Positions 46,635 through 56,233 of a stretch of 64,000 bases of DNA are shown one piece after another. The stretch is from Pseudomethylobacillus aquaticus (lineage in GTDB: Bacteria > Pseudomonadota > Gammaproteobacteria > Burkholderiales > Methylophilaceae): positions 700,788-764,787 of the forward strand of contig NZ_RJVP01000001.1 of NCBI RefSeq assembly GCF_003730115.1, in the 5' to 3' direction. A program made the translations under genes and the position numbers. How positions within the stretch are numbered: position 1 is the stretch's first letter; every line of letters begins with the position of its first letter. Under the pieces are notes generated by a model, which searched no databases, was not told the origin of the DNA, and worked only from the letters and a program-made list of their open reading frames with translations.

Positions 46635-47276
46635 TTAGAGGGCGCTTTTCCGGCGATTGACGGAGGCGGCTTGTTTGTTCTTGGCTTTTTCGGCCTCGGC
46701 TTTCTCAGCCCTTTCCGTTTCCGCAGCAAGCAAAGCCTCTTGCTGCATCTTGAGCAGGTGAGCACGTTGCCGTTCCAGAGCACGTGCCTGCGCCTGTTCC
46801 AGTTCGTTGAGGGTGATCACGCCATCACCGTTGAGATCGACCACACTGAACTGGCGCGCTATCTGTGGCATGGTTTCAGTGGCTTCCTCGCGACTGATGC
46901 TGCCGTCGTTGTCCTTGTCGGAGCCCAGGAACCGCTCCTGGATGCGCTGCCGCATCACCCGGCGACGTTCTTCGATCTGCACATGGGCAGGGTCGATGCT
47001 TCTGGAGTAGTCGTCGAGGTCCTTGCGCAAGCGCATCAACTCTTCCATGCTGACACGCTGTTCCAGCGTGGCCTTGATCACGGCATTGGCAGGCGCCTCG
47101 GTGATCACCTGGACGTCACTATCGTTACCAGCCTCGCTATTGAAGCTGGCATCAGCAAGTTTGCTATTGGGGATATTTTTCGGGCCAGCTTGGGCTGGCA
47201 TGACAAAACCACACAACAGACACACCAGCACGATAGCTGATCTGCTGTCACTCCCCCGGTATTCAGTTGCGTGCAT
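46635..47276 (-). CDS. Exported EF-hand protein
   Basis: 213 residues. Signal peptide MHATEYRGSDSRSAIVLVCL to about PAQA-G, a variable segment, then ~95-160 with two EF-hand loops in tandem: DKDNDGSISREE and DLNGDGVITLNE, each with Asp/Asn ligands at positions 1, 3, 5 and Glu at 12. The C-terminal ~60 residues (ARALERQRAHLLKMQQEALL then Ala/Glu/Lys) form a long charged helix or coiled coil. Predicted periplasmic Ca2+-binding protein; partner unknown. Gene lies upstream of the DUF482 gene on the same strand. Confidence 0.85.
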   Translation of the reverse strand: MHATEYRGSDSRSAIVLVCLLCGFVMPAQAGPKNIPNSKLADASFNSEAGNDSDVQVITEAPANAVIKATLEQRVSMEELMRLRKDLDDYSRSIDPAHVQIEERRRVMRQRIQERFLGSDKDNDGSISREEATETMPQIARQFSVVDLNGDGVITLNELEQAQARALERQRAHLLKMQQEALLAAETERAEKAEAEKAKNKQAASVNRRKSAL

Positions 47277-47634
47277 TGTTGTTATTCACCATAAGTCAGA
47301 GTCCCAGAAACTGCCAACTACGTCAGTCTTCGAACGACGCCCTGCTGATGCTGCTTATTATTGGTTGCGCGCGCGGCTGCACATGCGCTTATAGAGCCTG
47401 ATTCATCGGGAAAGTTTGTATTTTATTTATGGTATCGCCGCCTGGACGACACTTTCCCCGTTGAATCAGCCGCCATCATGACGCATCCATGTAAATCGAA
47501 TGTTTCACGTATTGCGCACATTGTAAAAATTTGTAACGGGATTGCAGCGATTTTTCTGCATCGAAATCAGCACATTTAGCTTAGAATTAGTGCTATCGAA
47601 TTCAGGCTTGCAAGCACATTAAAGAATACGGCCT
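47277..47634. other. Divergent region between EF-hand gene and ompR
   Basis: 358 bp without a supported gene. Part of it is AT-rich (47395-47600). A TAGAAT hexamer at 47582, 48 bp before ompR, is a candidate -10 without a convincing -35. Short open frames here look non-coding. Confidence 0.55.
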
Positions 47635-48363
47635 ATGCAAACTCCAGGCAAACGAATCCTGATGGTAGACGACGACCTGCGCATGCGCGAGCTGCTGCAG
47701 CGCTACCTCAGTGAGCAAGGCTTCTCGGTCAAGACCGTCTCCGACAGCAAGGAGATGGACCTCGCCATGGCGCACGAGCACGTCGACATCCTGGTGCTGG
47801 ACCTGATGCTGCCGGGCGAAGACGGCCTGGCCATCTGCCGCCGTCTGCGCGCGGCTGGCAGCCACATGCCCATCATCATGCTGACCGCACGTGGCGACGA
47901 GGTGGACCGCATCATCGGCCTGGAGATGGGCGCTGATGATTACCTGCCCAAGCCCTTCAATCCCAGGGAATTGCTGGCACGTATCAATGCCGTGATGCGC
48001 CGCCAAAGCCGCAGCATCCCCGGTGCACCTGATAGCGATGGCGAGCAGATCAGCTTTGGCGAATTCGTGTTCGACCCTGCCACACGCAGCCTGAGTCGCA
48101 ACAACATGGTGATCTCGATGACCAGCGGCGAGTTCGCGCTGCTCAAGGTGTTCGTCGATCATCCACGCCAACCGCTGTCACGCGACCGCTTGATGCAACT
48201 GGCGCGTGGCCGCGAACTGGATGTGTTCGATCGCAGCATCGATGTACAGGTGTCACGCCTGCGTCGCATCATCGAACCGGACCCGGCTCATCCACGTTAT
48301 CTGCAAACCATGTGGGGCTTCGGCTATGTGTTCATCCCTGACGGCGAGCTGCAAAAAAGCTGA
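47635..48363 (+). CDS. ompR: OmpR-family response regulator
   Basis: 242 residues. Receiver domain: RILMVDDDLRMRELLQRYL (acidic pocket), phospho-acceptor Asp in ILVLDLMLPGEDG (~Asp55), Thr in IMLTARGDEVD and Lys in DYLPKPFNPREL. The C-terminal winged-helix (~140-238) includes TSGEFALLKVF, RGRELDVFDRSIDVQVSRLR and YLQTMWGFGYVF. This matches OmpR. Controls porins and osmotic responses; target genes not visible here. Followed by its kinase after 15 bp. Confidence 0.95.
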   Translation: MQTPGKRILMVDDDLRMRELLQRYLSEQGFSVKTVSDSKEMDLAMAHEHVDILVLDLMLPGEDGLAICRRLRAAGSHMPIIMLTARGDEVDRIIGLEMGADDYLPKPFNPRELLARINAVMRRQSRSIPGAPDSDGEQISFGEFVFDPATRSLSRNNMVISMTSGEFALLKVFVDHPRQPLSRDRLMQLARGRELDVFDRSIDVQVSRLRRIIEPDPAHPRYLQTMWGFGYVFIPDGELQKS

Positions 48364-48378
48364 CCCAGGGCAGCGCCA

Positions 48379-49692
48379 ATGCCCATGAACCTGTTACCAC
48401 GCACCCTGCTGGCCAGACTGATGCTGCTGATCGCGCTACTGCTTGCGGTCGGCCAGTTCGCTGCACTCAAGTTGTTCGATTACTTCGAACGCGAACCACG
48501 CGCCATCGCCGCTGCCTTGCAAGCCATCACCGTGGTCAATTTCACCCGGGCCGCGCTGCTGGCCTCGCACGAGAACCGGCGGCTGGCCTTGTTATCCGAA
48601 CTCTCCGGCCGTGAAGGTGTGCGTGTCTATGCCGCCGACTTGCTGGAACAGGTGGAACCCTTGCCCAAAGACCCGCTGACCCAGATGATCGCGGCCAAGA
48701 TCCGCGAGCGGCTGGGGCCGAACACGCTGGTCGCCGTCAACCACTACGGTCTGGACGGGCTGTGGGTGACCTTCAACATCGACCAGGACGACTACTGGGT
48801 GGCCATCCCGCGCATCCAGGTGGAGCGCCCGTTCCCCTGGCAGTGGCTGGGCTGGGGTGCCCTGATGTTCCTGTTGTCACTCATCGGTGCCTATGTCATC
48901 GCAGCCCGCCTCAACCAGCCGCTCAAACTGCTCGCCAAGGCGGCAGACCGCATCAGTAACGGCGAACAGCCACTGCAACTACCCGAAGAAGGCGCCAACG
49001 AGTTGCGCGAGGTATGCCGCACTTTCAACGAAATGACCGAGGCGCTGGTGCGCCTCGACACAGAACGCACCCTGCTGCTGGCAGGAGTGTCACATGACTT
49101 GCGCACCCCGCTGGCCAGACTGCGCCTGGCCGTGGAGATGCTGCCGGAAAGCCAGGCAGAAGGCCTCAAGGCTGGCATGATCCAGGACATCAACGACATG
49201 GATAACATCATCCATCAGTTCCTGGATTTCGTGCGTGGCGTGGAAGGTGAACCAGCGCAGATGTCGGATGTGAACATGCTGCTGCGTTCCATCGCCGAGC
49301 GCCATGAACGTGCCGGGCGGGCCCTGCGCCTCAACCTGTCGCCTACCCACCTGATCCCGCTGCGCGAGTTGGGCATGCAGCGCTTGCTGGGCAACCTGAT
49401 CGACAACGCGTTCAAATACGGACGTGGCGAGGTGATCGTCACCTCCCGCATCAATGCTGGCTCTTATGTGATCAGCGTACTGGACAACGGGCCGGGGATC
49501 CCGGCTTCGCAGATGGCGCGTCTGCTGCGCCCGTTCGAACGCATGGACAAGGCGCGTGGCAACGAAGGTGGCACCGGGCTGGGCTTGGCGATCGCGGACC
49601 GCATCGCCAAGCTGCACAAAGGCAAGCTGGAACTGCTGAATCGCCCACAGGGCGGCCTGGAAGCGCGACTGACGCTGCCTATCCAGCCTTGA
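48379..49692 (+). CDS. envZ: EnvZ-like sensor histidine kinase
   Basis: 437 residues. Two membrane helices (~10-30 and ~155-175) flank a periplasmic loop of ~120 residues; HAMP (~178-230, LNQPLKLLAKAADRIS), HisKA with LLAGVSHDLRTPLARLRLAV (phospho-His), and HATPase with NLIDNAFKYGRG, DNGPGIP and GGTGLGLAIADRI. Phosphorylates the OmpR partner. The loop sequence (PLTQMIAAKIRERLGPNTLV) is EnvZ-like. Confidence 0.94.
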   Translation: MPMNLLPRTLLARLMLLIALLLAVGQFAALKLFDYFEREPRAIAAALQAITVVNFTRAALLASHENRRLALLSELSGREGVRVYAADLLEQVEPLPKDPLTQMIAAKIRERLGPNTLVAVNHYGLDGLWVTFNIDQDDYWVAIPRIQVERPFPWQWLGWGALMFLLSLIGAYVIAARLNQPLKLLAKAADRISNGEQPLQLPEEGANELREVCRTFNEMTEALVRLDTERTLLLAGVSHDLRTPLARLRLAVEMLPESQAEGLKAGMIQDINDMDNIIHQFLDFVRGVEGEPAQMSDVNMLLRSIAERHERAGRALRLNLSPTHLIPLRELGMQRLLGNLIDNAFKYGRGEVIVTSRINAGSYVISVLDNGPGIPASQMARLLRPFERMDKARGNEGGTGLGLAIADRIAKLHKGKLELLNRPQGGLEARLTLPIQP

Positions 49693-49734
49693 GAGATCTG
49701 GCGGCACCGGGATACAGCCGCCGCATGGCATGCG

Positions 49735-51120
49735 TCAGGGCGCAGGCTCGAACCAGGCCAGCTTGTCGCGCAGTCGCACCACGTCTCCAATGATGGTCAG
49801 GCACGGCGGCTTCATGTCTGCCGCCGCCACACGCGCTGCCAGCGTACTCAGATCGCCGACCACCACTTTTTGCCTGACCGTGGTGCCCTGTTGCACCACC
49901 GCAGCCGGCGTGGTTGCGGGCAAGCCATGGGCGATGAGTTTTTCACAGATCTGCGCCAGCCCCACCAGTCCCATGTAGATCACCACCGTCTGATTGGGCC
50001 GCACCAGTGCAGGCCAGTCCAGCTCGATGCTGTGGTCCTTGAGGTGGCCCGTGGTGAACAGGCAGGACTGCGCATAATCACGGTGCGTGAGTGGAATGCC
50101 CGCGTAGGCAGACACGCCATTGGCGGCGCTGATGCCTGGCACCACCTGAAACGGCACACCATGCGCCATAAGGGTTTCGATCTCTTCGCCGCCACGCCCG
50201 AAGATGAACGGATCGCCGCCTTTCAGGCGCAATACCCGCTTGCCTTCCTGGGCCAGACGCACCAGCAAGGCATTGATCTCTTCTTGCGGCAAGGTGTGCT
50301 GATCACGCGCCTTGCCTACATAGATCAGCTCCGCATCACGGCGCACCAGCTCCATGACTTCCTTGCTGACCAGTTTGTCGTAGACGCAAACGTCGGCCTG
50401 CTGCATGAGGCGCAAGGCGCGGAAAGTGAGCAGGTCCGGGTCGCCCGGACCGCCACCGACCAGATAGACTTCCCCATGATGTACATCGGCCGCGCCTTGC
50501 AGGGCTTCATTCAAGGCCACACGGGCAGCCGCCTCCTGACCGGACAGCACACGCTCGGCGATCGGCCCCTGCATCACCTGTTCCCAGAAGATGCGGCGCT
50601 GCTGGGTGGTGGCGAACCTCTGCTTGACCGCACCACGGAACTCGGCTGCCAGTGCGGCCAGACGGCCATAACTGGCAGGCACCAGCGTCTCGATGCGTGC
50701 ACGCAGCTGACGCGCCAGCACCGGCGCCGCACCGCCACTGGAAATGGCGATCAGTAACGGTGAGCGGTCCACGATGGAGGGCATGGTAAAGGTACATAGA
50801 TGCGGCACATCGACCACATTGACCGGGATGTTGGCCGCAACAGCGGCCGCATGCACCGCGCGGTTGACCGCTTCATCGTCAGTAGCCGCGATCACCAGGC
50901 AAGCGGCCTGCAGGTGGCTGGGCTCGAACAGCGCCTGCACATGCTGCAAGGCGCCTGCATCGGCCAGCTCACGCAGTTCCGGGTGCAGCTCCGGGGACAC
51001 CAGTTGCACCGCTCCACCGGCCCGCAGCAGCAGGCTGACCTTGCGCGCCGCCACTTCACCACCACCGATCACCACGCAGTGACGGCCCGTTATGTTCATA
51101 AAAATCGGTAATGCATCCAT
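49735..51120 (-). CDS. cysG: Siroheme synthase (trifunctional)
   Basis: 461 residues, the full CysG fusion. Residues ~1-205: precorrin-2 dehydrogenase/ferrochelatase (PIFMNITGRHCVVIGGGEVAARKVSLLL; in pieces, with the NAD GGGEVA loop and SSGGAAPVLARQLR). Residues ~215-455: uroporphyrinogen III methyltransferase (VYLVGGGPGDPDLLTFRALR, LKGGDPFIFGRGGEE, VPGISAANG, LTHRDYAQS). Makes siroheme for sulfite/nitrite reductases. Convergent with envZ. Confidence 0.97.
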   Translation of the reverse strand: MDALPIFMNITGRHCVVIGGGEVAARKVSLLLRAGGAVQLVSPELHPELRELADAGALQHVQALFEPSHLQAACLVIAATDDEAVNRAVHAAAVAANIPVNVVDVPHLCTFTMPSIVDRSPLLIAISSGGAAPVLARQLRARIETLVPASYGRLAALAAEFRGAVKQRFATTQQRRIFWEQVMQGPIAERVLSGQEAAARVALNEALQGAADVHHGEVYLVGGGPGDPDLLTFRALRLMQQADVCVYDKLVSKEVMELVRRDAELIYVGKARDQHTLPQEEINALLVRLAQEGKRVLRLKGGDPFIFGRGGEEIETLMAHGVPFQVVPGISAANGVSAYAGIPLTHRDYAQSCLFTTGHLKDHSIELDWPALVRPNQTVVIYMGLVGLAQICEKLIAHGLPATTPAAVVQQGTTVRQKVVVGDLSTLAARVAAADMKPPCLTIIGDVVRLRDKLAWFEPAP

Positions 51121-51287
51121 GCGCGCATTTTACTCTGCAATTGGCATTCCCCAGCGGCTCCGCTACAATCCCGACTTAGTTTTCTGTTTTATTGAGACAT
51201 TTTGCAACCGCACCCTGCCCGCCCAGACATCACCATTTCTGGCGCCACCACCGCCGCATCCAGCGCAGCTTGTTCAGGCGCCATACG

Positions 51288-52628
51288 ATGAGCGTGCCCA
51301 AAAACAATCCGCCCAAGGTGTACATCAAGACCTTCGGCTGCCAGATGAACGAGTACGACTCCTCGCGCATGGCAGACCTGCTGCATGCCACGGACGGCAT
51401 GGAAGCCACCGATAACCCCGAAGACGCCGATGTCATTCTGCTCAACACCTGCTCGGTGCGAGAGAAAGCACAGGAAAAGGTGTTCAGCCACCTGGGCCGC
51501 TTCATTCCCATGAAGCAGAAGAACCCGAACCTGGTCATCGGCGTAGGCGGTTGCGTGGCCAGTCAGGAAGGCGAGAACATCGTCGCACGCGCGCCCTATG
51601 TGGATGTGGTGTTCGGTCCGCAAACGCTGCACCGCCTGCCGGACATGATCAGCGCCAGACGCCATAGCGGTGTCGCGCAGGTGGATATCCGCTTCCCCGA
51701 GATCGAGAAATTCGACCAACTGCCGCCGCCGCGCGTCGAAGGTGGCGCGGCTTTCCTGTCCATCATGGAAGGCTGCAGCAAATATTGCACCTTCTGCGTC
51801 GTGCCTTACACGCGCGGCGACGAAGTATCGCGCCCCTTCGCGGACATCCTGCTGGAAGCTGCCCAACTGGCCGAGCAGGGCGTCAAGGAGATCACCCTGC
51901 TGGGTCAGAACGTGAATGCCTACCGCAGCGAGACGGATGACGGTGGTGCGGCTGATCTCGCGCTGTTGATCGACTACATCGCCGAGATCCCGCAGATCGA
52001 GCGCATCCGCTATACCACTTCTCACCCTAACGAGATGAGCCCGGCCTTGATCGACTGCTTCGCGCGCATCCCCAAACTGGTATCGCACCTGCATCTGCCG
52101 GTGCAGGCCGGCGCAGACCGCGTACTGATGGCGATGAAGCGCAACTACACCGCGCTGCAATACAAATCGGTGATCCGCAAGCTGCGCCAGGCGCGTCCGG
52201 ACATCTGCATCACCTCGGATTTCATCGTCGGTTTCCCAGGCGAGACCGAAGCAGATTTTGAAGCCACGCTCAAGCTCATGCGCGAGATCGAATTCGATTT
52301 CAGTTTCAGCTTCATCTACAGCAGCCGTCCCGGCACGCCTGCCGCCTACCTCGGCGACGACACACCGGAAAGCGTCAAACTGGAGCGCCTGGCGCGCTTG
52401 CAGGCCCTCAACGAAGCGCAAGGCAAGGCCATCAGCGAGCGCATGGTGGGCAGCATACAGCGCGTGCTGGTGGAGGGGCTGTCCAAAAAGAACGCACTTG
52501 AACTGGCAGGCCGCACCGACAATAACCGCATCGTCAATTTCCCGGGCACGGCGACACTGGTCCATCAGTTCGTGGACGTGCGCATCACCGATGCGCAGCC
52601 GCATACGCTGCGCGGGGAACTGGTCTGA
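51288..52628 (+). CDS. miaB: tRNA-2-methylthio-N6-dimethylallyladenosine synthase
   Basis: 446 residues from the ATG at 51288 ([20 protein letters not shown]); the in-frame extension back to 51192 is not conserved. N-terminal UPF0004 cluster Cys (FGCQMN, NTCSVRE, GGCVAS), radical [15 protein letters not shown], and the C-terminal TRAM domain ([17 protein letters not shown] onward). Adds methylthio to i6A37 of tRNAs using SAM. Head of miaB-phoH-ybeY-corC-lnt. Confidence 0.97.
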   Translation: MSVPKNNPPKVYIKTFGCQMNEYDSSRMADLLHATDGMEATDNPEDADVILLNTCSVREKAQEKVFSHLGRFIPMKQKNPNLVIGVGGCVASQEGENIVARAPYVDVVFGPQTLHRLPDMISARRHSGVAQVDIRFPEIEKFDQLPPPRVEGGAAFLSIMEGCSKYCTFCVVPYTRGDEVSRPFADILLEAAQLAEQGVKEITLLGQNVNAYRSETDDGGAADLALLIDYIAEIPQIERIRYTTSHPNEMSPALIDCFARIPKLVSHLHLPVQAGADRVLMAMKRNYTALQYKSVIRKLRQARPDICITSDFIVGFPGETEADFEATLKLMREIEFDFSFSFIYSSRPGTPAAYLGDDTPESVKLERLARLQALNEAQGKAISERMVGSIQRVLVEGLSKKNALELAGRTDNNRIVNFPGTATLVHQFVDVRITDAQPHTLRGELV

Positions 52629-52678
52629 GCATGCGCGGCCTGAAGCAGGTAATTGAAAACATGAAGTCGAGAATATAA

Positions 52679-53635
52679 GTGGAAATCACCCTGAGCCCGG
52701 AAGACAACCATCGCCTCGCCAATCTGTGTGGCGCGCTGGACGAGAACCTCAAACAGATCGAGGACGCGCTGGATGTCAGCATCGCCCGCCGTGGTGCGCA
52801 CATCCGCCTGTCGGGTGAAAAAGAAAACATGCAGCTTGCCGCGCAGTTGCTGGAGAGCTTCTATGAGCGCGCCAGGAAGCCCATCGGCCTGGAAGAGATC
52901 CAGCTGGGTCTGGTGGAACTGGACAAGCTGAACCCGGACGCCATCGCCAGTACCGCCATGCCGGTGCTGATGACACGCCGTCAGAACCTGCATGGCCGCA
53001 CGCCGCGTCAGGTGGAATACCTGCAGCAGATCCAGGAATTCGACATCACCTTCGGCATCGGCCCGGCCGGTACTGGCAAGACCTACCTGGCGGTGGCCAG
53101 TGCCGTGGATGCGCTGACCCGTGACCGCGTCAAACGCATCGTGCTGGTACGTCCCGCCGTGGAAGCAGGCGAACGTCTGGGGTTTTTACCCGGCGACCTG
53201 TCGCAGAAGGTGGACCCTTACCTGCGTCCGCTGTATGACGCGCTGTATGACCTGGCCGGTTATGACACCGTCAACAAGATGTTCGAACGTGGCGCCATTG
53301 AAGTCGCGCCGCTGGCTTATATGCGCGGCCGCACGCTGAATCAGAGCTTCATCATCCTCGACGAGGCGCAGAACACCACGCCTGAGCAGATGAAGATGTT
53401 CCTGACCCGTATCGGCTTCGGCACCAAGGCCGTGATCACCGGCGATGTCACCCAGATCGACCTGGCACGCGGCCAGAAAAGCGGCCTGATCGAAGCACAG
53501 AAGATCCTCAAGGAGGTGCGCGGTATCGCCATGACCCACTTCCTGTCGCAGGACGTGGTACGCCACCCTTTGGTGCAGAAGATCATCAATGCCTATGAAG
53601 AATACGACGCCGCCCATGGCGTGCCGGAGCGCTGA
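52679..53635 (+). CDS. ybeZ: PhoH-family ATPase (YbeZ)
   Basis: 318 residues starting with GTG at 52679 (translated [20 protein letters not shown]). P-loop [34 protein letters not shown], Walker [21 protein letters not shown], and [15 protein letters not shown]. YbeZ works with YbeY in rRNA maturation. Its stop overlaps the ybeY start (TGATG). Confidence 0.95.
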   Translation: MEITLSPEDNHRLANLCGALDENLKQIEDALDVSIARRGAHIRLSGEKENMQLAAQLLESFYERARKPIGLEEIQLGLVELDKLNPDAIASTAMPVLMTRRQNLHGRTPRQVEYLQQIQEFDITFGIGPAGTGKTYLAVASAVDALTRDRVKRIVLVRPAVEAGERLGFLPGDLSQKVDPYLRPLYDALYDLAGYDTVNKMFERGAIEVAPLAYMRGRTLNQSFIILDEAQNTTPEQMKMFLTRIGFGTKAVITGDVTQIDLARGQKSGLIEAQKILKEVRGIAMTHFLSQDVVRHPLVQKIINAYEEYDAAHGVPER

Positions 53636-54093
53636 TGCCTGAGCTGTCACTCGCCGTGCAATACGCCACCACCGCCACGCAAACCCCGTCAGCCCGTCAG
53701 TTCCGGCGCTGGGCACGCATCGCGCAGCGCGTGGATTGTGTCGCCACACTGCGCATCGTCGATGCAGAAGAAGGCCGCATGCTCAACCGCGATTATCGTG
53801 GCAAGGATTATGCTACCAATGTATTGACCTTCGCCTTGAGCGAAACACCCTTGCTGATGGGGGACATCGTGTTGTGCGCCCCGGTGGTGGAAGCGGAAGC
53901 GGCCGCACAGAACATCCCCCTGCTGGCCCACTATGCCCACCTCACCGTGCACGGCATGCTGCACCTGCATGGCTACGACCACGAGACCGATCCACAAGCC
54001 GAGCTCATGGAGACCCTGGAATCGCAGATTGTCATACAACTGGGCTACGCTGACCCTTATGCAAGCGAAAAGGATGTAAATACCCCCTTATGA
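53635..54093 (+). CDS. ybeY: Endoribonuclease YbeY
   Basis: 152 residues. The zinc motif is [18 protein letters not shown] (HGxLHLxGYDH), preceded by [19 protein letters not shown] and [10 protein letters not shown]. Rnase for 16S rRNA 3'-end processing and ribosome quality control. Overlaps phoH and corC (ATGA at 54090). Confidence 0.96.
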   Translation: MPELSLAVQYATTATQTPSARQFRRWARIAQRVDCVATLRIVDAEEGRMLNRDYRGKDYATNVLTFALSETPLLMGDIVLCAPVVEAEAAAQNIPLLAHYAHLTVHGMLHLHGYDHETDPQAELMETLESQIVIQLGYADPYASEKDVNTPL

Positions 54094-54926
54094 GTGAATC
54101 CGAGAGTTGGCTGGAACGCCTGAGCCACCTGCTGCTGCGGGAACCTGAAGACCGCGAACAACTGGTCGAACTGTTACATTCAGCCTACGAGAAGCAATTA
54201 CTGGATGCCGATGCGCTGGCCATGATAGAGGGCGTGATGCAGGTGTCCGAGATGCAGGTGCGCGACATCATGATCCCGCGCTCGCAGATGGATGTGATCG
54301 ACATCTCCGATTCGCCGGAGAGCTTCATCCCCTTCGTGATCGAGGCCGCACACTCGCGCTTCCCTGTCATCGAAGACAACAAGGATGACATCATCGGCAT
54401 TCTGCTGGCCAAGGACCTGTTGCGCTACTACGCCGGTGAGGATTTCGATGTGCGCGACATGCTGCGCCCGGCCATCTTCATCCCGGAATCCAAGCGCCTC
54501 AACGTGCTGCTGAAAGAGTTCCGCAGCAACCGCAACCACATCGCCATCGTGGTGGATGAATACGGTGGCGTGGCCGGCATGGTCACCATCGAGGACGTGC
54601 TGGAACAGATCGTGGGCGACATTGAGGACGAATACGATTTCGACGAAACCGAAGACAACATCATCCGTGACAGCCAGGGGCGTTACCGCGTCAAGGCACT
54701 CACCGAGATCGCCGACTTCAACGCCATCCTGGGCACCCGCTTCAGCGATGAAGAGTTCTCTACCATAGGCGGGCTGGTGGTCAGCAAATTCGCACACCTG
54801 CCCAAGCGCGGAGAACAGATCGTGTTCGACCAGCTTAAATGCACGGTATTGCGTGCCGATAGCCGCCGCCTGCACACCATACTGGTGGAGGTACTTGCAA
54901 GCGAGCCGGTGATGCCGGATAGTTGA
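54090..54926 (+). CDS. corC: CBS-domain Mg/Co efflux-type protein CorC (YbeX)
   Basis: 278 residues. Two CBS domains (~68-125 and ~135-190: [54 protein letters not shown]) and the CorC_HlyC domain (~205-275: [37 protein letters not shown]). Cytoplasmic; linked to magnesium/cobalt resistance and ribosome metabolism. Fourth gene of the miaB-phoH-ybeY-corC series. Confidence 0.95.
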   Translation: MSESESWLERLSHLLLREPEDREQLVELLHSAYEKQLLDADALAMIEGVMQVSEMQVRDIMIPRSQMDVIDISDSPESFIPFVIEAAHSRFPVIEDNKDDIIGILLAKDLLRYYAGEDFDVRDMLRPAIFIPESKRLNVLLKEFRSNRNHIAIVVDEYGGVAGMVTIEDVLEQIVGDIEDEYDFDETEDNIIRDSQGRYRVKALTEIADFNAILGTRFSDEEFSTIGGLVVSKFAHLPKRGEQIVFDQLKCTVLRADSRRLHTILVEVLASEPVMPDS

Positions 54927-55116
54927 GTCAGCACATCGGCCAGCCACCGCTACCAGATCGCAAACCTGATCTGAATGCAGCAGCAAGCGCCAGCAGCAAG
55001 GCGTACAGTCGGGCAATCCAGCAAGCAGGCATGGACCTGGCGCGGGAACTTTAGCGCGCAAACATCTCTCCATGCAGATATTGGAATCAACCAGTCAACG
55101 TTAGGGAGTGTAGACC

Positions 55117-55518
55117 ATGAAAGCCATCAGTTTTGTAGTGCTCTTTGCCTGGGCTGGTATCGCCCTGGCGGAACCAGCGCCGGTTGAATCCGCACCTGCG
55201 CAAGCCTCTCTGGCCGAGCAGATCCCCACCACGGAAAAAGAATTCGTCAGCGTCATCAATCAATATAGCTCGGCACAACTCATCTCCCAGTTTGGCGAGC
55301 CCAGCAAGCGTGACGACTTGAAAGACCGCAAGACCGGTGAAGTGGTGGCCTCTATCTGGCAATACCAGTATCTCAACACCGATGCGGAAGGCCAGTACTA
55401 CCAGACCACGGAACTGGACATCGTCAACGACAAGGTGGTGATGGTGGTGTTCATGAATAACGATGGCAAGGGCAGCCCTGAAGAAGTGAAAAAGATCGAG
55501 ATCAAGCCAGAAATGTAA
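55117..55518 (+). CDS. Small exported protein of unknown function
   Basis: 133 residues with signal peptide MKAISFVVLFAWAGIALA-EP, then a Pro/Ala/Glu linker. The body TTEKEFVSVINQYSSAQLIS, QFGEPSKRDDLKDRKTGEVV and ASIWQYQYLNTDAEGQYYQT ends in VVMVVFMNNDGKG, a SmpA/BamE-like beta layout (QFGEP ... WQYQY) typical of small periplasmic proteins. GGGAG precedes the ATG. Inserted between corC and mscL/lnt, so it breaks the usual corC-lnt adjacency. Followed by a strong terminator. Confidence 0.7.
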   Translation: MKAISFVVLFAWAGIALAEPAPVESAPAQASLAEQIPTTEKEFVSVINQYSSAQLISQFGEPSKRDDLKDRKTGEVVASIWQYQYLNTDAEGQYYQTTELDIVNDKVVMVVFMNNDGKGSPEEVKKIEIKPEM

Positions 55519-55605
55519 ATCAGCTTGTACCCTGGTGCAGATAGGCGCTGGCAGCGGCGAACGCGCATCACGGGTACAAAACCATCACTATAGACATCAC
55601 CATAG

Positions 55606-55630
55606 AAAAGGGCGGATAACCGCCCTTTTT
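55606..55630. terminator. Bidirectional terminator between convergent genes
   Basis: AAAAGGGCGG-ATAA-CCGCCCTTTTT: 9-10 bp GC-rich stem with A and T runs on both sides, lying between the plus-strand gene ending at 55518 and mscL ending at 55701. Confidence 0.9.
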
Positions 55631-55700
55631 CATTTTTCATTTTCCAAATATGGCCATGAACCGAACACGGTACTCACGGGGACGGCAATAAACGCACAAC

Positions 55701-56126
55701 TCACTTCTTGAGATTATCGCGGATCTCGCGCAACAGCAGGATCTCTTCCGGCGTTGGCGCTGGTTCAGAGGGCACTGCGGGTTCTTGCTTGCGCAAACGG
55801 TTGATGTTGCGGATCAGGATGAATACCGCGAATGCCACGATGATGAAACTGACCACCGCGTTCACCAGCATGCCGTAATTGAGCGTCACCGCACCAGCGG
55901 CCTTGGCCAGCGCCAGTGTGGCGTATGGCGCAGCGGTGGAACCTTCTTTCAGCACAAAGAACAGGTTGCTGAAATCGACATTGCCCAGCAGCAAACCGAT
56001 GGGCGGCATGATCACATCATCCACCAGCGATTTCACGATAGCGCCAAATGCCGCGCCTATGATGATCCCCACGGCCATGTCCACGACATTGCCGCGCACT
56101 GCAAACTCACGAAACTCTTTCAACAT
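55701..56126 (-). CDS. mscL: Large-conductance mechanosensitive channel
   Basis: 141 residues. [20 protein letters not shown] (amphipathic N-terminal helix), then TM1 with [20 protein letters not shown] and TM2 with [16 protein letters not shown], and the C-terminal cytoplasmic helix [12 protein letters not shown]. Emergency osmotic release pore of the inner membrane. On the opposite strand to its neighbours. Confidence 0.97.
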   Translation of the reverse strand: MLKEFREFAVRGNVVDMAVGIIIGAAFGAIVKSLVDDVIMPPIGLLLGNVDFSNLFFVLKEGSTAAPYATLALAKAAGAVTLNYGMLVNAVVSFIIVAFAVFILIRNINRLRKQEPAVPSEPAPTPEEILLLREIRDNLKK

Positions 56127-56233
56127 GCTGCCAGCCTCCTATGCCATTGCCTTATTCAAGATAGTCTTGTTACGGTGGTTTTTTGCTACAAGCCAGTCGC
56201 TATAATGCGGAGCAAGCCCTCATCGAGTCAACC

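Noticed and set aside
51189..52604. 471-residue minus-strand open frame opposite miaB
   Set aside because: Antisense of a conserved gene with no recognisable domain.
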